A model generated the notes under the pieces. The model saw only the letters and a list, made by a program, of their open reading frames with translations. It ran no database searches and was not told the DNA's origin. A stretch of DNA of 64,000 bases, from assembly GCA_963921935.1 (NCBI GenBank), contig OY998185.1:28426487-28490486 (forward strand). The letters run 5' to 3'. Both the position numbers and the translations under genes were made by a program. The DNA comes from Galeruca laticollis. Its lineage: Eukaryota; Arthropoda; Insecta; Coleoptera; Chrysomelidae. This document shows positions 23,829-35,142 of the stretch, one piece after another; the stretch's first letter is position 1; every line of letters begins with the position of its first letter.

Positions 23829-24188
23829 AAACTATTACTTCTTTGTTTTCTTCCCACCGCAACGGCGCGAGAAATGCAACGTAAAAGCAGCCAGAGTACA
23901 GGAAAAGCTAAGTTATATGTACAAAACAGATAAATCTCATATTTATTAAATGACACGATTGAACTGAATGCTTAATGCGCGTTTGCGGGTTTCCAATGGA
24001 TCGTGGGAGGTTTGTTGAAACAACAAATACAATGAGCATTGAATGCGTAGAGCACGCGCCGTACGTTCGCGGTGCAGCGCGCTAATGTATACGCACTTTT
24101 TAAAATTATATTCTCGAGCACCGTTCCCCAAATGATAGGAATGGTACATTCTCATGTGACAATTCAGCGTTATTTGTCGTTCCAAATG

Positions 24189-24662
24189 TCATTTTTGATA
24201 ATCTTTCATGTCTGGGATATCCCTAGTTGTATCTTCTTCCCATTCTGAATCGTCCAGGTTTGTACCTTGAACCCACGTCTCCTGTTGGATTATTTCTAAA
24301 GCTTGTTGCGTGATATCCTCAACCAAATCTTCCTCTTGCTTCGATACGCATTCTTCCGCGTTTTGTAGGTCGTTGCTTTGTACAGAACCTGTATCTTGAA
24401 CATATGTACCCTGACGCATGTTTTCTGATTTAAATTTTCTTAAAGTTGAAGATGTTCCTGCTTCTGAATCAGACATATCGCTTTGATCTGATTCTGTGCT
24501 AGAAGCAGAATTGGTTGGTACGTAATCTCTGTCTGATCCATACTCTCCACTAGAATCATAAAAAGGATCCACCTCATATTCATCTGACGACACATCTTCA
24601 AAAAAATTGCGTAACCACCTCTGTTCTTTTTCATAAGAATCGTTTATATTGTTGTTTTCCAT
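24189..24662 (-). pseudogene. piggyBac-type transposase N-terminal fragment
   Basis: A 157-residue ORF rich in D/E/S, with VSSDEYEVDPFYDSSGEYGS and DRDYVPTNSASSTES, the kind of acidic N-terminus (DPF...YVP) found in piggyBac and PGBD transposases. No DDD core follows before or after the stop at 24189, and no TTAA/CCC ends were found. It is not the same sequence as the piggyBac at 48305-50849. An unrelated acidic host exon is possible. Confidence 0.5.
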
Positions 24663-25628
24663 CTACAAAAAATATTCACTAGTTTCAGCTCTTACTCTAT
24701 GGAGTATGTTTTATTAATCCCTCTATGAAATAATAACTTTGCTTTCTATTATTATTTACTTACAATTGTTACATAATAATTTTCAATACAATTTTGTAAC
24801 TTGTGACGGAAGAAAAACCTCTCGTAACAATTTCAATTGCCCTGAGGACGCTGCATCACGTTGTGTGTTTGACTCCCGCCTAAAATATGGAGTGGTGGTA
24901 ATAAAAGTGGAAGGAAATCCAACTTACAGTAGAATTATGTAAGGCAGTGATTATTCTGGATACTGTGACAGTAAGTTTTAAATTATGTGATACCTATATG
25001 TAAATAACGAGGCTGCTTCCCGTTCAGTTCAATATTTCGGATTTTGTTGAGGACGCTGGTAGACGTTCTGCCATATCGTAACTTTAATAAATGACGCTGT
25101 ATAACATCACTGTCCTTCAAGGTGTTAAAAAAATGTTGACATAAGTAAGTTTAGTCACCTGATTGCTTTTTAAAACAAATCTCCGGTTCGTACAAACCCA
25201 AAAAGTCCAGAATGTTTACTAAAGAAAATATTGCAAAGATTTTACAAGAGGCGGAAAATGAAAAATATTTGCTATTGAAAGTGTCAATATGTAAGACTCC
25301 GAAAATGTACACATAAACAACCATAATAATGGGACAATTTCGACGCCTATGTCTTACATTACTTTAACTTTGCCTAGTATAACTAGATATGTTTTTCATT
25401 ATAGTACTCTAATGAAATCATTATAGTACATAGCATAATAAAGTATGTCATTTTGACACTAAAAATGTAATCCATAAGAATATTATTATATGTCGGAATA
25501 TAAATAAATCTAGGTAATAATGTAATGAGTGTATTGCTAGTTATCAATGAAGTTGAATTTTCTTTTGCCTTTGTCCAAATTCGGTTAAAACTGTCTTAAA
25601 TACATTGCAGGCTCAGTTAAGTTGACCC
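24663..25628. other. Intron sequence
   Basis: AT-rich; a short frame at 25211-25310 (MFTKENIAKILQEAENEKYL) has no context to support it. Ends with the left target duplication of the P-like element. Confidence 0.4.
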
Positions 25629-25964
25629 CATGATACTATAACTGAGAAGATAAACCCACTTGTCGATTCAATTTCGTACGGCGTTGCGCATGACGTCACT
25701 CAGAGTCAACAATTCTGTTTGTCGGTTGAAGAAGCATTATTTTAATGCGGTTTTTATTAATTTTTAGTATGTTTTCTTACTGCGTCTTATAATTTTGATA
25801 TGTTAAGTTTTGTATGATTATCATAATAGTATATAAGATATTGCCTTAATAATTTAATGTAGTATTTAGGAGTCATACTAGGTTAAAAAGCATTTAAATA
25901 AAGTAGGTACCTCGATACTATATGACGAATGCCAAACCTATTTTAAAAATATTAAATATCATAC

Positions 25965-26275
25965 AGAGTGTAAGAAAATAAAAAATCTACGAAGGAATAT
26001 AAAAAACTTACTACAACAAAAATGAAGTTCCTAGTGAAACAAAAACAAATATTTTTTCGAAAGTTTACCGAGAACAAAAACAAAAAAACGCAAAAAACTT
26101 AATCTTTTTCGACACTTACTTTTCTCTGAAACGGAAAATTTTCCAAAAAAATGTACATATTTTTGTTTTCGGCTAACTATAGAAACTCCATTTTTGCTGT
26201 AGCAAATTTTTTGTTAATCCTACATTTTTGGTTTTCTGAACCAACTTTTCTTATCTTTTGAAAACCCTGTATAAA
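25965..26275. repeat. Foldback sequence nested in the P-like element
   Basis: The left part (ATACAGAGTGTAAGAAAATA, then CTTACTACAACAAAAATGAA) pairs imperfectly with the complement of the right part (ATACAGGGTTTTCAAAAGAT, then TTTGCTACAGCAAAAATGGA). It looks like a short MITE of about 0.3 kb. Confidence 0.5.
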
Positions 26276-26668
26276 ATGGACCAGATTGGATATTTTTAAA
26301 ATAGGCTTCGCATCATGCACCAACCTTTATCATAAATAAACTTTTCTGATAAACTATCGATAAAATATTCCCAGATGATGCACACTTGGATTGGAGATTA
26401 AAATTTTTACAGTGTAGTACGTAGTTTTCTGATTTTTGTTAAAAAAATTGTTTTAATTATTTTTATGCACAAAGTAATAACTAGATAACAATTTTTTTGA
26501 TGGGGGGTGTTAAAATTTCTAATTATAAACAATTTTGTTTAATTTATTCAGTGGATACATATTATTCACACAATTTACAAATTTACACAAGAAACCCAAG
26601 TTTTATTAACTTATTTTTCAATTTTTGTCATTTTTCTCTTCTTTACTTTGGATTTTTTTTTAATATCT

Positions 26669-26881
26669 CTATTCAACATTCGAATTTTTGAAATACATTT
26701 TCCATCTAAAGAAAAGATGCTTGGCCTCTGTACTTAAATTAAGAGATTCGGATAAATCCATTAGGGTTTTTAAATAATTTTTGGTCAATTTTAAAGACTC
26801 CCCATTTCCACTCAAGCTCTCGAACATGCACTTTTTTTTGTCGTTGTTGCTTGAACAACCGACCTCTGCACAGTACACCAT
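26669..26881 (-). pseudogene. THAP-domain transposase start, truncated
   Basis: The ORF begins MVYCAEVGCSSNND, the invariant opening of a THAP zinc finger with both first cysteines. The rest of the finger is missing; the following residues (LKTLMDLSESLNLSTEAKHL) do not continue the domain, so a deletion follows residue ~15. Its place inside P-like terminal repeats makes it the remnant of a P-type transposase. Confidence 0.7.
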
Positions 26882-27129
26882 GATAAGAAATGTTTAATTC
26901 AATGTTTCTAATTATAATTTATTAAGCTTTACTCACATTTATCTGTAAACAAACCAAATATCAAATAAAACACAAACTAAAACCGTAAAACGCTATTATA
27001 AAACTGGCTGTTCCCGCGAAATTTGTCACCAAGTGACGTCAGGCGTGAGAGAGAGATGAAATTATCCATGCGCGTGGGTTTATCTTCTCAGTTATAGTAT
27101 CATGAGTTGACCCATCTACCCCTCCGCCC

Positions 27130-27830
27130 TCTCACCCCCAATATATATTTTCAAAAAAATATATATTGTCGTAAAACACTCCTAATGCACCAAGAATGAT
27201 TTTCTTTGCACCAAATTCCCCGAAAGACTAAGTTAAACCTAAATATGTAAAGTAAAGTTGCCCCTCCCAATAATAATTTTCAAAAAAATAAATGGCATCG
27301 GAATCCACTTCCAATGCACCACAGCACCACCAACAAAAAGAAAATCCCTTCCCATCCTAACTAAAATTGTAAAGGTCAGTAGGGCCCACTCCTAATGCAC
27401 TAACAACAAAAACAAAATGCCCCCTTCCCTTACTTAGTTAAACCTCATAATTCAAAGTAAAGTTGGCCCCTCCCAATGACAATTTCGCAGAAGCATCCAC
27501 ATCTTATGCACCACAACAGAAAAAGAATCCCCTCTCCACCTATTTATTTAAACCTCATTATATAAAATGGGCCCCCTTAACGACAATTTCCGAAAAAAGT
27601 ATACGTTAGTGGAGCCCACTCTTAATGCATTCTTTTGCACCACCAACAAAAACAAAATATTCTTGGTATATAAAAGAAATATTTATTATCTTTTTACTGA
27701 AATAAATTCTCCAAAAATAAGTAACAAAAACCCTCCTTCTCCTGGTTAGTTATAGCTCATTATTTAAAGTAAAGTTGCCCCCACCCCCAATGACAATTTC
27801 AGAAAAAATACATGGAGCAAAATCAGGTTG
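27130..27830. repeat. Diverged ~100-bp tandem array
   Basis: Blocks recur in the same order: AATGACAATTTC-like start, CCCACTCCTAATGCACCA, ACCAACAAAAACAAAAT, CCCCTTCCC, TTAGTTAAACCTCATTAT, AAAGTAAAGTTGCCCCTCCC. Starts are seen near 27140, 27269, 27475, 27577 and 27784, spaced about 103 bp or twice that. Units differ considerably, so the array is old. Confidence 0.75.
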
Positions 27831-28280
27831 AAAATTAGAAAAACATGGCATCAAAGAAGGACAAGCTACTTCGAACCAGTATCAGAGTTTTTATCAGCGG
27901 ACTTTTCGAACAAAAAAGTGCTAGCGGGTTGGACTAATGCCAAATGACCACCTAGAAGGCCTCAAACGTATAAAAACCAATAGAAGCTATGTTACACTAT
28001 CCAACACTTGTAAATTACATTGGATAATTGAAATACTCGCCAGCGGTTTCTACGATAGTCAATCTATTAAATATTTGTTAACCTCATTTGCCATAAATAA
28101 AAGCGAACTGGCAGCAATTGTATGTAGGTACTATTGTGAATGAGTGTGTAAATACAAAAATTTATAGGCTTCGAGATGAGTTATGTTTTAAAGTTTTTAT
28201 ATATAATAAAAGCCCAAAAGATATTATCTCATATGAAAAGATTGCTCCATTTTTGGACGTGGAATTGCAAAACATTTATA

Positions 28281-29294
28281 TTATGAAACTCAAGGTCTCT
28301 AGTTAATTCCACAATATAATACAAGTTATTGAAAATTCTAAAAAATTGACAATTGTTTCGATAAATCAATATCATCGTCAGAATGACAGAAGTTACATTT
28401 CATTTTATGCCTACCTGATGTTTAGTAGTTATATTTGGCTAGACCAAGAAGTAACCTAACTTGTGATTGGCTTAATATATGTTTATAGAAAAAAGAAGAA
28501 GATGTGATATTACAAATATTGAAGCTTAGATATTATTAGCCCTATGGTGATATCCTGGATATCATTTTTCCAATTAAGATCAGTATAACTGTGCAATGAT
28601 ATAGAAAACCAGGAAAACTATATCTGCTGATCTTTACAATTATCACTTAAGAAGACAGTTTATTAGTGGAGAATTCCCTAGATTTAACTGTTCATTGACA
28701 ACTTCATATTGTGGGTTTCTTAAATGTCTTCTTATTTCCAGTTCTTCAAGGGAATCCAATTCTTGTTTCTTTTCACAAATATGCAGTACTTCCAGTTCTG
28801 TGTTAGGTGTCAATGAATGATTGGTGTCAAGTAGATGTTTTGCGTAGTGGGATTTATCTGGTTGTTTTAATCTGTATGCTCGTAAGTGCTCACTGTATCG
28901 TTTTCCTGGTTTTCTATATCATTGCACAGTTATACTGATCTTAATTGGGAAAATGATATCCAGGATATCACCATAGGGCTAATAATATCTAAGCTTCAAT
29001 ATTTGTAATATCACATCTTCTTCTTTTTTCTATAAACATATATTAAGCCAATCACAAGTTAGGTTACTTCTTGGTCTAGCCAAATATAACTACTAAACAT
29101 CAGGTAGGCATAAAATGAAATGTAACTTCTGTCATTCTGACGATGATATTGATTTATCGAAACAATTGTCAATTTTTTAGAATTTTCAATAACTTGTATT
29201 ATATTGTGGAATTAACTAGAGACCTTGAGTTTCATTTAAAAACACTAATATGAGCATATTCCACGAAGTAAGGGTCGAGACAGTCAATTTCATT
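28281..29294 (-). mobile_element. PLE inverted dimer, truncated
   Basis: The left arm (28281 to about 28908) is the 3' end of a PLE in minus orientation, including the tail of its GIY-YIG ORF. The right arm (about 28909-29294) is the same 3' end in plus orientation, so two copies are joined head to head. A perfect 12-bp duplication AAAACATTTATA flanks the insert (28269-28280 and 29295-29306). The right end has the extra ~45-bp tail, the left does not. Confidence 0.9.
28681..28908 (-). pseudogene. PLE GIY-YIG endonuclease C-terminal fragment
   Basis: Minus-strand translation gives RYSEHLRAYRLKQPDKSHYA, then DTNHSLTPNTELEVLHICEK and NPQYEVVNEQLNLG, nearly identical to the end of the ORF at 40185-41540. 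It is the last ~75 residues only; the RT is missing. Confidence 0.85.
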
Positions 29295-29427
29295 AAAACA
29301 TTTATAATTTAGAGCCACGAATCAAATAATAAATTTTAAGCCGAACTAGTTTTTCCAATGTCGCAATAATGAGGGGTGCGGAGGGTACTTAGGAAAAAGT
29401 TTCTATTTAAATCCAGTTTTCTTTTTT

Positions 29428-29628
29428 GTGGAACTGATATGTACAAGCACTAAAATGAGTCGGGTCAAGTGCAAATTGGGGAAAGTACCAATAAAGATCC
29501 ACGTGGGTGACGTTCAATTCATTTTGAGGGGTTGTGTTGCATTCAGAGGACCCGATTTAGCTCTTGTTCACTTTGTTGCCTTCGCACATAGCTCCAACAA
29601 TATGTGGGAAATGTATAATGATAGATAG
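29428..29628 (+). CDS. Unknown small ORF with a USP-like histidine box
   Basis: The 66-residue frame contains KIHVGDVQFILRGCVAFRGP, then LVHFVAFAHSSNNMWEMYND. The last part resembles the His box of ubiquitin-specific proteases (GHYVAY...W..YND), but no Cys box was found and the preceding sequence is broken. It may be the last exon of a protein of the surrounding unidentified element. Function is not assigned. Confidence 0.35.
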   Translation: MELICTSTKMSRVKCKLGKVPIKIHVGDVQFILRGCVAFRGPDLALVHFVAFAHSSNNMWEMYNDR

Positions 29629-29639
29629 TCATCAATAAA

Positions 29640-30607
29640 GCAGATAATGTTCAACGTATCAAGAAGTAAGAATACAAATAGTTCTATATAGGATTTAAAT
29701 TTAGTCGCATTTCAAGTTGTCACTACCTGTTATATATTTTCCACAAGGTTGCAAATGTAAAATTTAAAAGAATCCTATTTTTTAAATGTATGTAGTTCAG
29801 TCGGAAAATTTAAAGTTTTGCAGAAAGTTCTTAAATAAAATGTAGTTTGCTATATTTTGTGCTTTAGTTTATGAGAACCAAGTCGTGCCCTTTATTATGC
29901 GTAGAAAATTTAGGGTCCATTAGCTAATGTGTAAAAGTTCTTGAACAAAATTTTACCGGGGTTATTGACTTGTTAATACTTTTTACTACTTTTAATAATT
30001 TCGTTTATACTTATTGATTTACAGATATATTCAATTTTTTCTTCTTACATGGTCGTCAGCAGCCATACTTTATAATTGAACATTTTTTCTAAGGCGTTAA
30101 TGCTTAGTTAGTGCCTCTCTATGATATAAAAAATGTTGTTAATGCTTTGACGGCTTCAAAGAAAATGTATCATCAAGGTCAAGATCTTTAGTATTTCGGT
30201 AGTGCTTTTTACTGCTTCTCATTCAGTCTACATTATTCTAAATTATCGCCTTTTTTATGCTCGTTAACTGAAGTTCTCTAAAATTGAGAAATTTTAATTT
30301 GATATGTTCGCTAAATTATTTTTGAACTATCGGATCAGTGATTTACCGTCCGACTGATATAGATAACTTGTAGTAAATACTTTAAGTGTAAATACATGGT
30401 ATTTTTTCAAAATGTTACTTATTTTTTGGAGAATTTATTTCAATAAAAAGATTATAACTATTTCTTTTGTATACTAAATTGTTTATTCCTCTCATTGGCA
30501 ACTTCAGGTATGGCGTCATTGGGAACTGCGAGAACAATAGACATTTTCCAGCACATACGATTTAATTTTTTTTCGATATTTGTAGTTTACCTATCAGTGT
30601 ATCAGAC
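29640..30607. other. AT-rich stretch, nothing recognised
   Basis: No ORF or repeat that I can support; ends at a poly-C run at 30609-30619 before the inverted copy of the 27.1-kb repeat. Confidence 0.4.
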
Positions 30608-30870
30608 CCCCCCCCCCCCATTTAACAAATAGCTGTAGTCTCTCGGGGAATGTGGTGCAAAGAAAATCATTCATGGTGCATATTAGTGCATTAGGAGTAC
30701 TTGTTGAAAATATCTATTGGGGGGTTCTCTTTGCATACTAATAGATAGTCAATCTATAAAGCAATACAAATTATTTTCAATCCCCTCTCCAAATGACATT
30801 TATATTTCAATGAATTGATCATTAATTTAGTTAGTTACTTTCACAAACAAATATATTCTTAGTTACTTAC

Positions 30871-31036
30871 CCGCCAGATACAACCATGTCTGTAATAAAT
30901 CACAATGAATTTTTTCCATCAACACGTCATTCCATTCATCAATGTAATTGCTTCTTATTCCTTTTTCTTCCAATAATTTAATTCTATTATCGGTATTTAC
31001 ATACAAATCTATCACTGCAGACAGCATTGCTTGGTA
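30871..31036 (-). CDS. Ltn1: Listerin, exon f
   Basis: Translation: YQAMLSAVIDLYVNTDNRIK, then NYIDEWNDVLMEKIHCDLL and QTWLYLA plus one base. Acceptor TTCTAG, donor GTAAGT. The vertebrate protein has [21 protein letters not shown] at this point (recalled). The exon starts in phase 0 after HQ of the preceding exon, across a 233-bp intron, and leaves one G that joins AT at 20085. Confidence 0.9.
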
Positions 31037-31269
31037 CTAGAAAATAATAGAGAATAGGTCGGGTCGATTTGTAGTCTACCAGTACACGTGCTATTGAAAA
31101 TTAGCAGTAAGGTATCCAATTGCGTTTACTCGTGTCACCGGCTTATGTGCAAACTGTACATACTTATTGTAGATTTTTAATATTAGTCAGTTTCTAAATA
31201 AGGTCTGTTTAGGAAGGTAAGTAAGCTTGTTCTTGTTCTTTGAATTTCAATAAAAAAATAAAATTTTAC

Positions 31270-31447
31270 CTGATGCGTTTCATAGGAAGCTCTGAATTTA
31301 AAGCAATTGGAGGCCCATGAAACTAAAGATAAAATAGCGAAGTCCCAGTGACGCTGTCCCAGACTTTCAAACTGTGTTTTCATCATGCCAGCACATACTC
31401 TAATAATTTCTATAATTTCCTGACTTTCCTGCCAATTCATATTGTTA
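31270..31447 (-). CDS. Ltn1: Listerin, exon e
   Basis: Translation: NNMNWQESQEIIEIIRVCAG, then QRHWDFAILSLVSWASN and ending ASYETHQ. The IEIIR...WDF...SW pattern is the one best matched to vertebrate listerin (IEIIRFLSL and EWDFIMCSMLAWLE, recalled) and settles the gene's identity. Acceptor TTTTTAG, donor GTAAAA. The first T completes the TT left by exon 43748-44187 (Phe); the end is phase 0. Confidence 0.92.
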
Positions 31448-32334
31448 CTAAAAATGAATAAAACGTTTTTACATATAAAGAAGAGAAACCTAGATACTAA
31501 AAATATATACAGCAAACAAGGTTTACATTTTTTAAGACAAGAACGAATTTTTTGCATAAAATTTGTTAACATAGAATTTGCAAAATATTAAAATGAGTTT
31601 TTATTCTTTACTAAAATAAAAGTGGTGATGTTGTGGATTTATTGAAAACTATTCATAACATATACTTCAGTTGAAAATATCTTTATATCCTTCTTTCTTT
31701 ATAGTTCGAGTTCCAGTTATTTTGAAATAACTAGCCGAACCCAGTAGATGTTGTTCTGCCAAACATTAGTCAATGTTTGTAATATTTAAAGCTACTCAGT
31801 AATAATTCATCCCTGTCACAAATACTATTTAACATTATTCAATGTTTGAAGAAAGTTTAACTATGTATCTATAAACAGAATAGTAGGTATTCTTTTGCAC
31901 TTAAATTTTAAATTTATTATTTGTGATTATTGAAATTACTCACTAATTACTATTTAGTTACAACCGCTATTTGTTTTGATGGAGCTTACCATTCACATTA
32001 TATACTTATCGCTACCGATTCATAAACCCAAACATATTATTTTGATTATAAATTTCTGTTATTGTTTGTTGTTATACTTTTCTCACGGGTTAAAACGATT
32101 GAATTAAGTACAAAATTGTTGAAATTTCAGCAGCATATATTTTTTTAGTTATCAACTCTGACATTGCAGTTGTCAAAAAAAATTTATTTACATGGTTACC
32201 GAGTAACAAATCATTATACGGAACATACCCCTTGCCTTTAAAGGTTTAGCTTTCAATAAATGAAACTATTCTAAATAAAGCCATGTAAGTGATCAAACAA
32301 AAAAGAAATAGTTCTGTAAGTTAAAGTACGCGTC
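31448..32334. other. Intron sequence
   Basis: AT-rich; may contain the unrecognised LTR of the following BEL relic, but no paired LTR was seen. Confidence 0.4.
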
Positions 32335-32940
32335 TTAATTGTTGTCACCACAGTGTTCGTCTTCCTTAGGAAGTTTGCACAATCTTGCGAAGGAACGGCG
32401 CACTATTTTTGAGCCCATCCTTACGTCTGCTACTCTTGCAACTCCATCGGGCACGAGGTATAGTTTGTTAATACGTCCTAAGGGCCATTTGAATGGTGGA
32501 GTGTGTTCATCCTTTAACAGTACTAGTGAATAGACGGTTAATGAGCCTTGGTTGGACTTCCATTTAGTACGTGATTGCAATTCCGAAATATATCCTTTGG
32601 ACCATTGAGCCCAAAATAATTGCTGTAGGCGATGGGCAAATTGGGATCTGAATAGCCGATTCAGATGTAATTGCGTCAAGTCTGGATCAGGTAGTGAAGT
32701 AAATGCGCGTCCAATAAGGAAATGTGAAGTGGTAAGAGCTTGAGAATCCATGGAATCAGGAAAAGTGGGGTAAAGGCCGTGAATTTAAAATGCCCTCAAT
32801 TTCTGTCAAAACCGTGGACAATTTTTCGAATGTACATCTGTTATCACTTAAAATCTTCTTTAAATGTGATTTTGTAGATTTAATACCGGCTTCCCAAATT
32901 CCGCCCATATGAGGAGAGAAGGCATAAATCTCCAATTTAC
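32335..32940 (-). pseudogene. BEL relic: integrase C-terminal part
   Basis: Near 32930-32760 the minus strand reads AFSPHMGGIWEAGIKSTK, the catalytic-glutamate context, and LNSRPLPHFS up to a stop. From 32751 the frame (138 residues) has TTSHFLIGRAFTSLPDPDL, the W-W helix region and LLKDEHTPPFKWPLGRINKL, ending ARLCKLPKEDE: the typical C-terminus of BEL integrase. Confidence 0.85.
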
Positions 32941-33220
32941 CCTAAATATGTTAAGAGATTCTTGCAAAACCTATTTCTTATTGAGTAGAGCAAGTGCTGA
33001 GGACCAACGTGCATAAAAAGAATTTTAGTGAGATGATGAGTGTTTGGAAGTAGAGCTAGATGTTATATGAGTAATTTGATTGTTGAATGCGTCCACCAAC
33101 CCTAAAAATATTTGTAGCATCGAGAAATGGATTTAAGCATAATAGTTTACTATTATTTGAGAGATGTTTGTTTCTAGACAAGATAGTGATTTTCTCTTTA
33201 AATGCATCATGCTGGGAAAT

Positions 33221-34950
33221 TTATATTAATGAGTAAGTTGCCCTCCTTAGCTCGATTACACTTAAAGGTTCAACATTTCTGTTTTGTATTGCGACTTTGC
33301 AGTTTGAACTGAACGTCCAGCACCAAGCCACTACCCTTTTTAAATTATTGTTTGATGAAACGTTTTCAATTTTAATTGGCTCACACAATAATTGTACGGC
33401 GTGACAAGAAATTTTTTGATTTCCCATCTCCGGGAAGTTACCCTTAAAGCGAATCGCAGATTTTGGCAACTCCTCTTGAGGATTTTTTAGCCATGCTGGA
33501 CCGGACCACCATAAGAAAGAGGTCTCCAATTCACCAAGGCTGACACCTCTTGTTAATAGATCAGCTGGATTATCCTGGCTGACAACATGATTCCAATCAC
33601 TGGGGTTTGTTAGGTTTTGAATCTGTACGAGACGATTCTGGACAAGGTTTGTAATAAATGAGGCTTGGTTTTTATCCAGGATAAGCAGATACTGCAATCA
33701 TTCCAGAAGAACAATTGAGAAATCGTTACCTCGATAGATGACGTCACCTTTCGAAATAGCTCGGTTAGGTGTTGAGCTGCACAAAGTTCCTGTCTGGGTA
33801 CGGTAAGGGTTTTTAACGGAGCCACCTTGGTTTTTGCACACAGCACTCTCACGGTTACGGATCCATTTCGATCGATGCTACGAACATACAAAAAAGCGCC
33901 GTATGCCTCTATAGATGCATCAGAAAATCCATGAATATGGAGATCAATACAGTATGCACACGCAACACACCTAGGTACTTCCAATCGGTTTAAATCTTGC
34001 AATTGTCGACGAAAATCTTTCCACTGTGTATCAAGGTCTGAGGATTCGTCCCAGGAGGTCTTTAAGGCCCACAGTTTTTGTAGGATTATTTTTCCAACTA
34101 TAATACAAGGTCCCAAGAGTCCCGAGGGGTCAAAAATCTGTGAAATGTCGCTTAACACAAGGCGTTTATTAATTGATTTCAAGGAGGGTGAACTTATATT
34201 ATATTTGAGTAAATCGGGACAAGGAGACCAGAATATGCCCAAAGTTTTGGTTTTTTCACCATCCCTTAACTTAAAAATAGTCAGAGGGTTTTTGGCTTGC
34301 ACATAATCAAGAAGAGTGTTGATATTAGATGCCCACTTCTGTAAGGGAAAACAACCTGACAAAAGGATAGTAATGATTTAATCACAACGTTTTATAACTT
34401 TCTCTTCTGTATTACCCCTAATAATAAGATCGTCCATATAGAAATCTTTTGCAATAACTTTTGATGCTTTGGGGTTCACATCGGAATTTTCCAAGGCTAG
34501 TTGTTTTAAGCATCTAACACTTAGACAAGGTGAGAAAGCCATACCATAAGTAACAGTATTTAGTTCGAACTCTGGCACGTCTCGAGTTTCACTCCAAAGT
34601 ATTTTCTGGAGTGGCCTTTGTGGAGGGTCTGAACATGTTGAGAATGTCAGCACATGCTACCACTTGATGTTGACAAAATCTGAGTAAAATGGATAGGAAG
34701 TCGTCCTGGATAGTAGGACCAACAAATTGCAAATCATTTAGTGACCGGTGTCTGTTCGTGCCGATCCATCCAACACGACACGCAGCTTAGTGGTTTGATT
34801 GGTTTCGTTGAATACTTCGTGATGGGGTAAAAAATATGATACTTCTGAATTGCAGTGTTTTGGAATCATATGACCCAAGGAATGGTAGTCTTTCATAAAA
34901 TCGGAATACATTGTTTTCATAGTATGGTTTTTTGACAGTTTCCATTGCAC
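33221..34950 (-). pseudogene. BEL relic: RT and RNase H
   Basis: 34950-34738 has YFLPHHEVFNETNQTTKLRV, the start of the RT. 34653-34378 has VTYGMAFSPCLSVRCLKQLA and the catalytic DFYMDDLII, both aspartates present. 34362-33610 carries the connection and RNase H (IHGFSDASIEAYGAFLYVRS, VPRQELCAAQHLTELF). The RNase H aspartate motif reads FFWNDCSI instead of WTDS. 33697-33221 gives the region up to the integrase. Four or more frame breaks. Confidence 0.85.
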
Positions 34951-35142
34951 CGATTGTAGCCTACGATACGCGGTAATTTGAGAGTTACCCAGATGTGAAG
35001 GCGATTGTTTAAATGGTATTTGGACGACAAACCTACCAGAGGGATCACGGTAGGTTGATTTCTGGAATATCTCCTCTGCTTGTTGGCCATCACTGGATAA
35101 GACGTGGGTATCTGAGTTAACCTCCTCTATCTCCCAAAACTG

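Larger units (their letters stand above)
23356..24100. mobile_element. Non-autonomous Harbinger-like TIR element with MADF remnant
   Basis: The ends share AGTGCGTATACATTAGCG (left from 23356; right complement at about 24080-24097), followed by GC-rich CGCCGCG-type sequence. TAA is found at 23353-23355 and at 24101-24103, compatible with a TWA duplication, though an A-run makes the border uncertain by about 3 bp. The interior has a GC-rich 25-bp tandem repeat and a MADF ORF. No transposase is present. Confidence 0.65.
25629..27104 (-). mobile_element. P-element-like transposon, internally deleted
   Basis: The ends are a perfect 31-bp inverted repeat starting CATGATACTATAACTGAG (25629-25659 and 27074-27104). 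Flanking copies of AGTTGACCC (25620-25628 and 27105-27113) give an 8-9-bp target duplication. Drosophila P elements have 31-bp terminal repeats starting CATGAT, an 8-bp duplication and a THAP-type DNA-binding N-terminus (established knowledge); all three features are met here. The interior keeps only a THAP start and AT-rich sequence with a nested hairpin. Confidence 0.85.
27136..30724. mobile_element. Unrecognised element with inverted ends
   Basis: The sequence at 27136-27230 (CCCCCAATATATATTTTCAA, then CTCCTAATGCACCAAGAATG, then TTTGCACCAAATTCCCCGAA) recurs in inverted form at about 30640-30724. Between them lie a tandem array of related sequence, a few small plus-strand frames and a PLE insertion. 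I cannot name the superfamily: no transposase was recognised and no clear target duplication was found. The inverted pair could also be two independent copies of a dispersed repeat. Confidence 0.45.

Noticed and set aside
27937..28306. Two plus-strand frames next to the PLE insertion
   Set aside because: No motif recognised and they overlap the PLE border; kept only as part of the unidentified unit.
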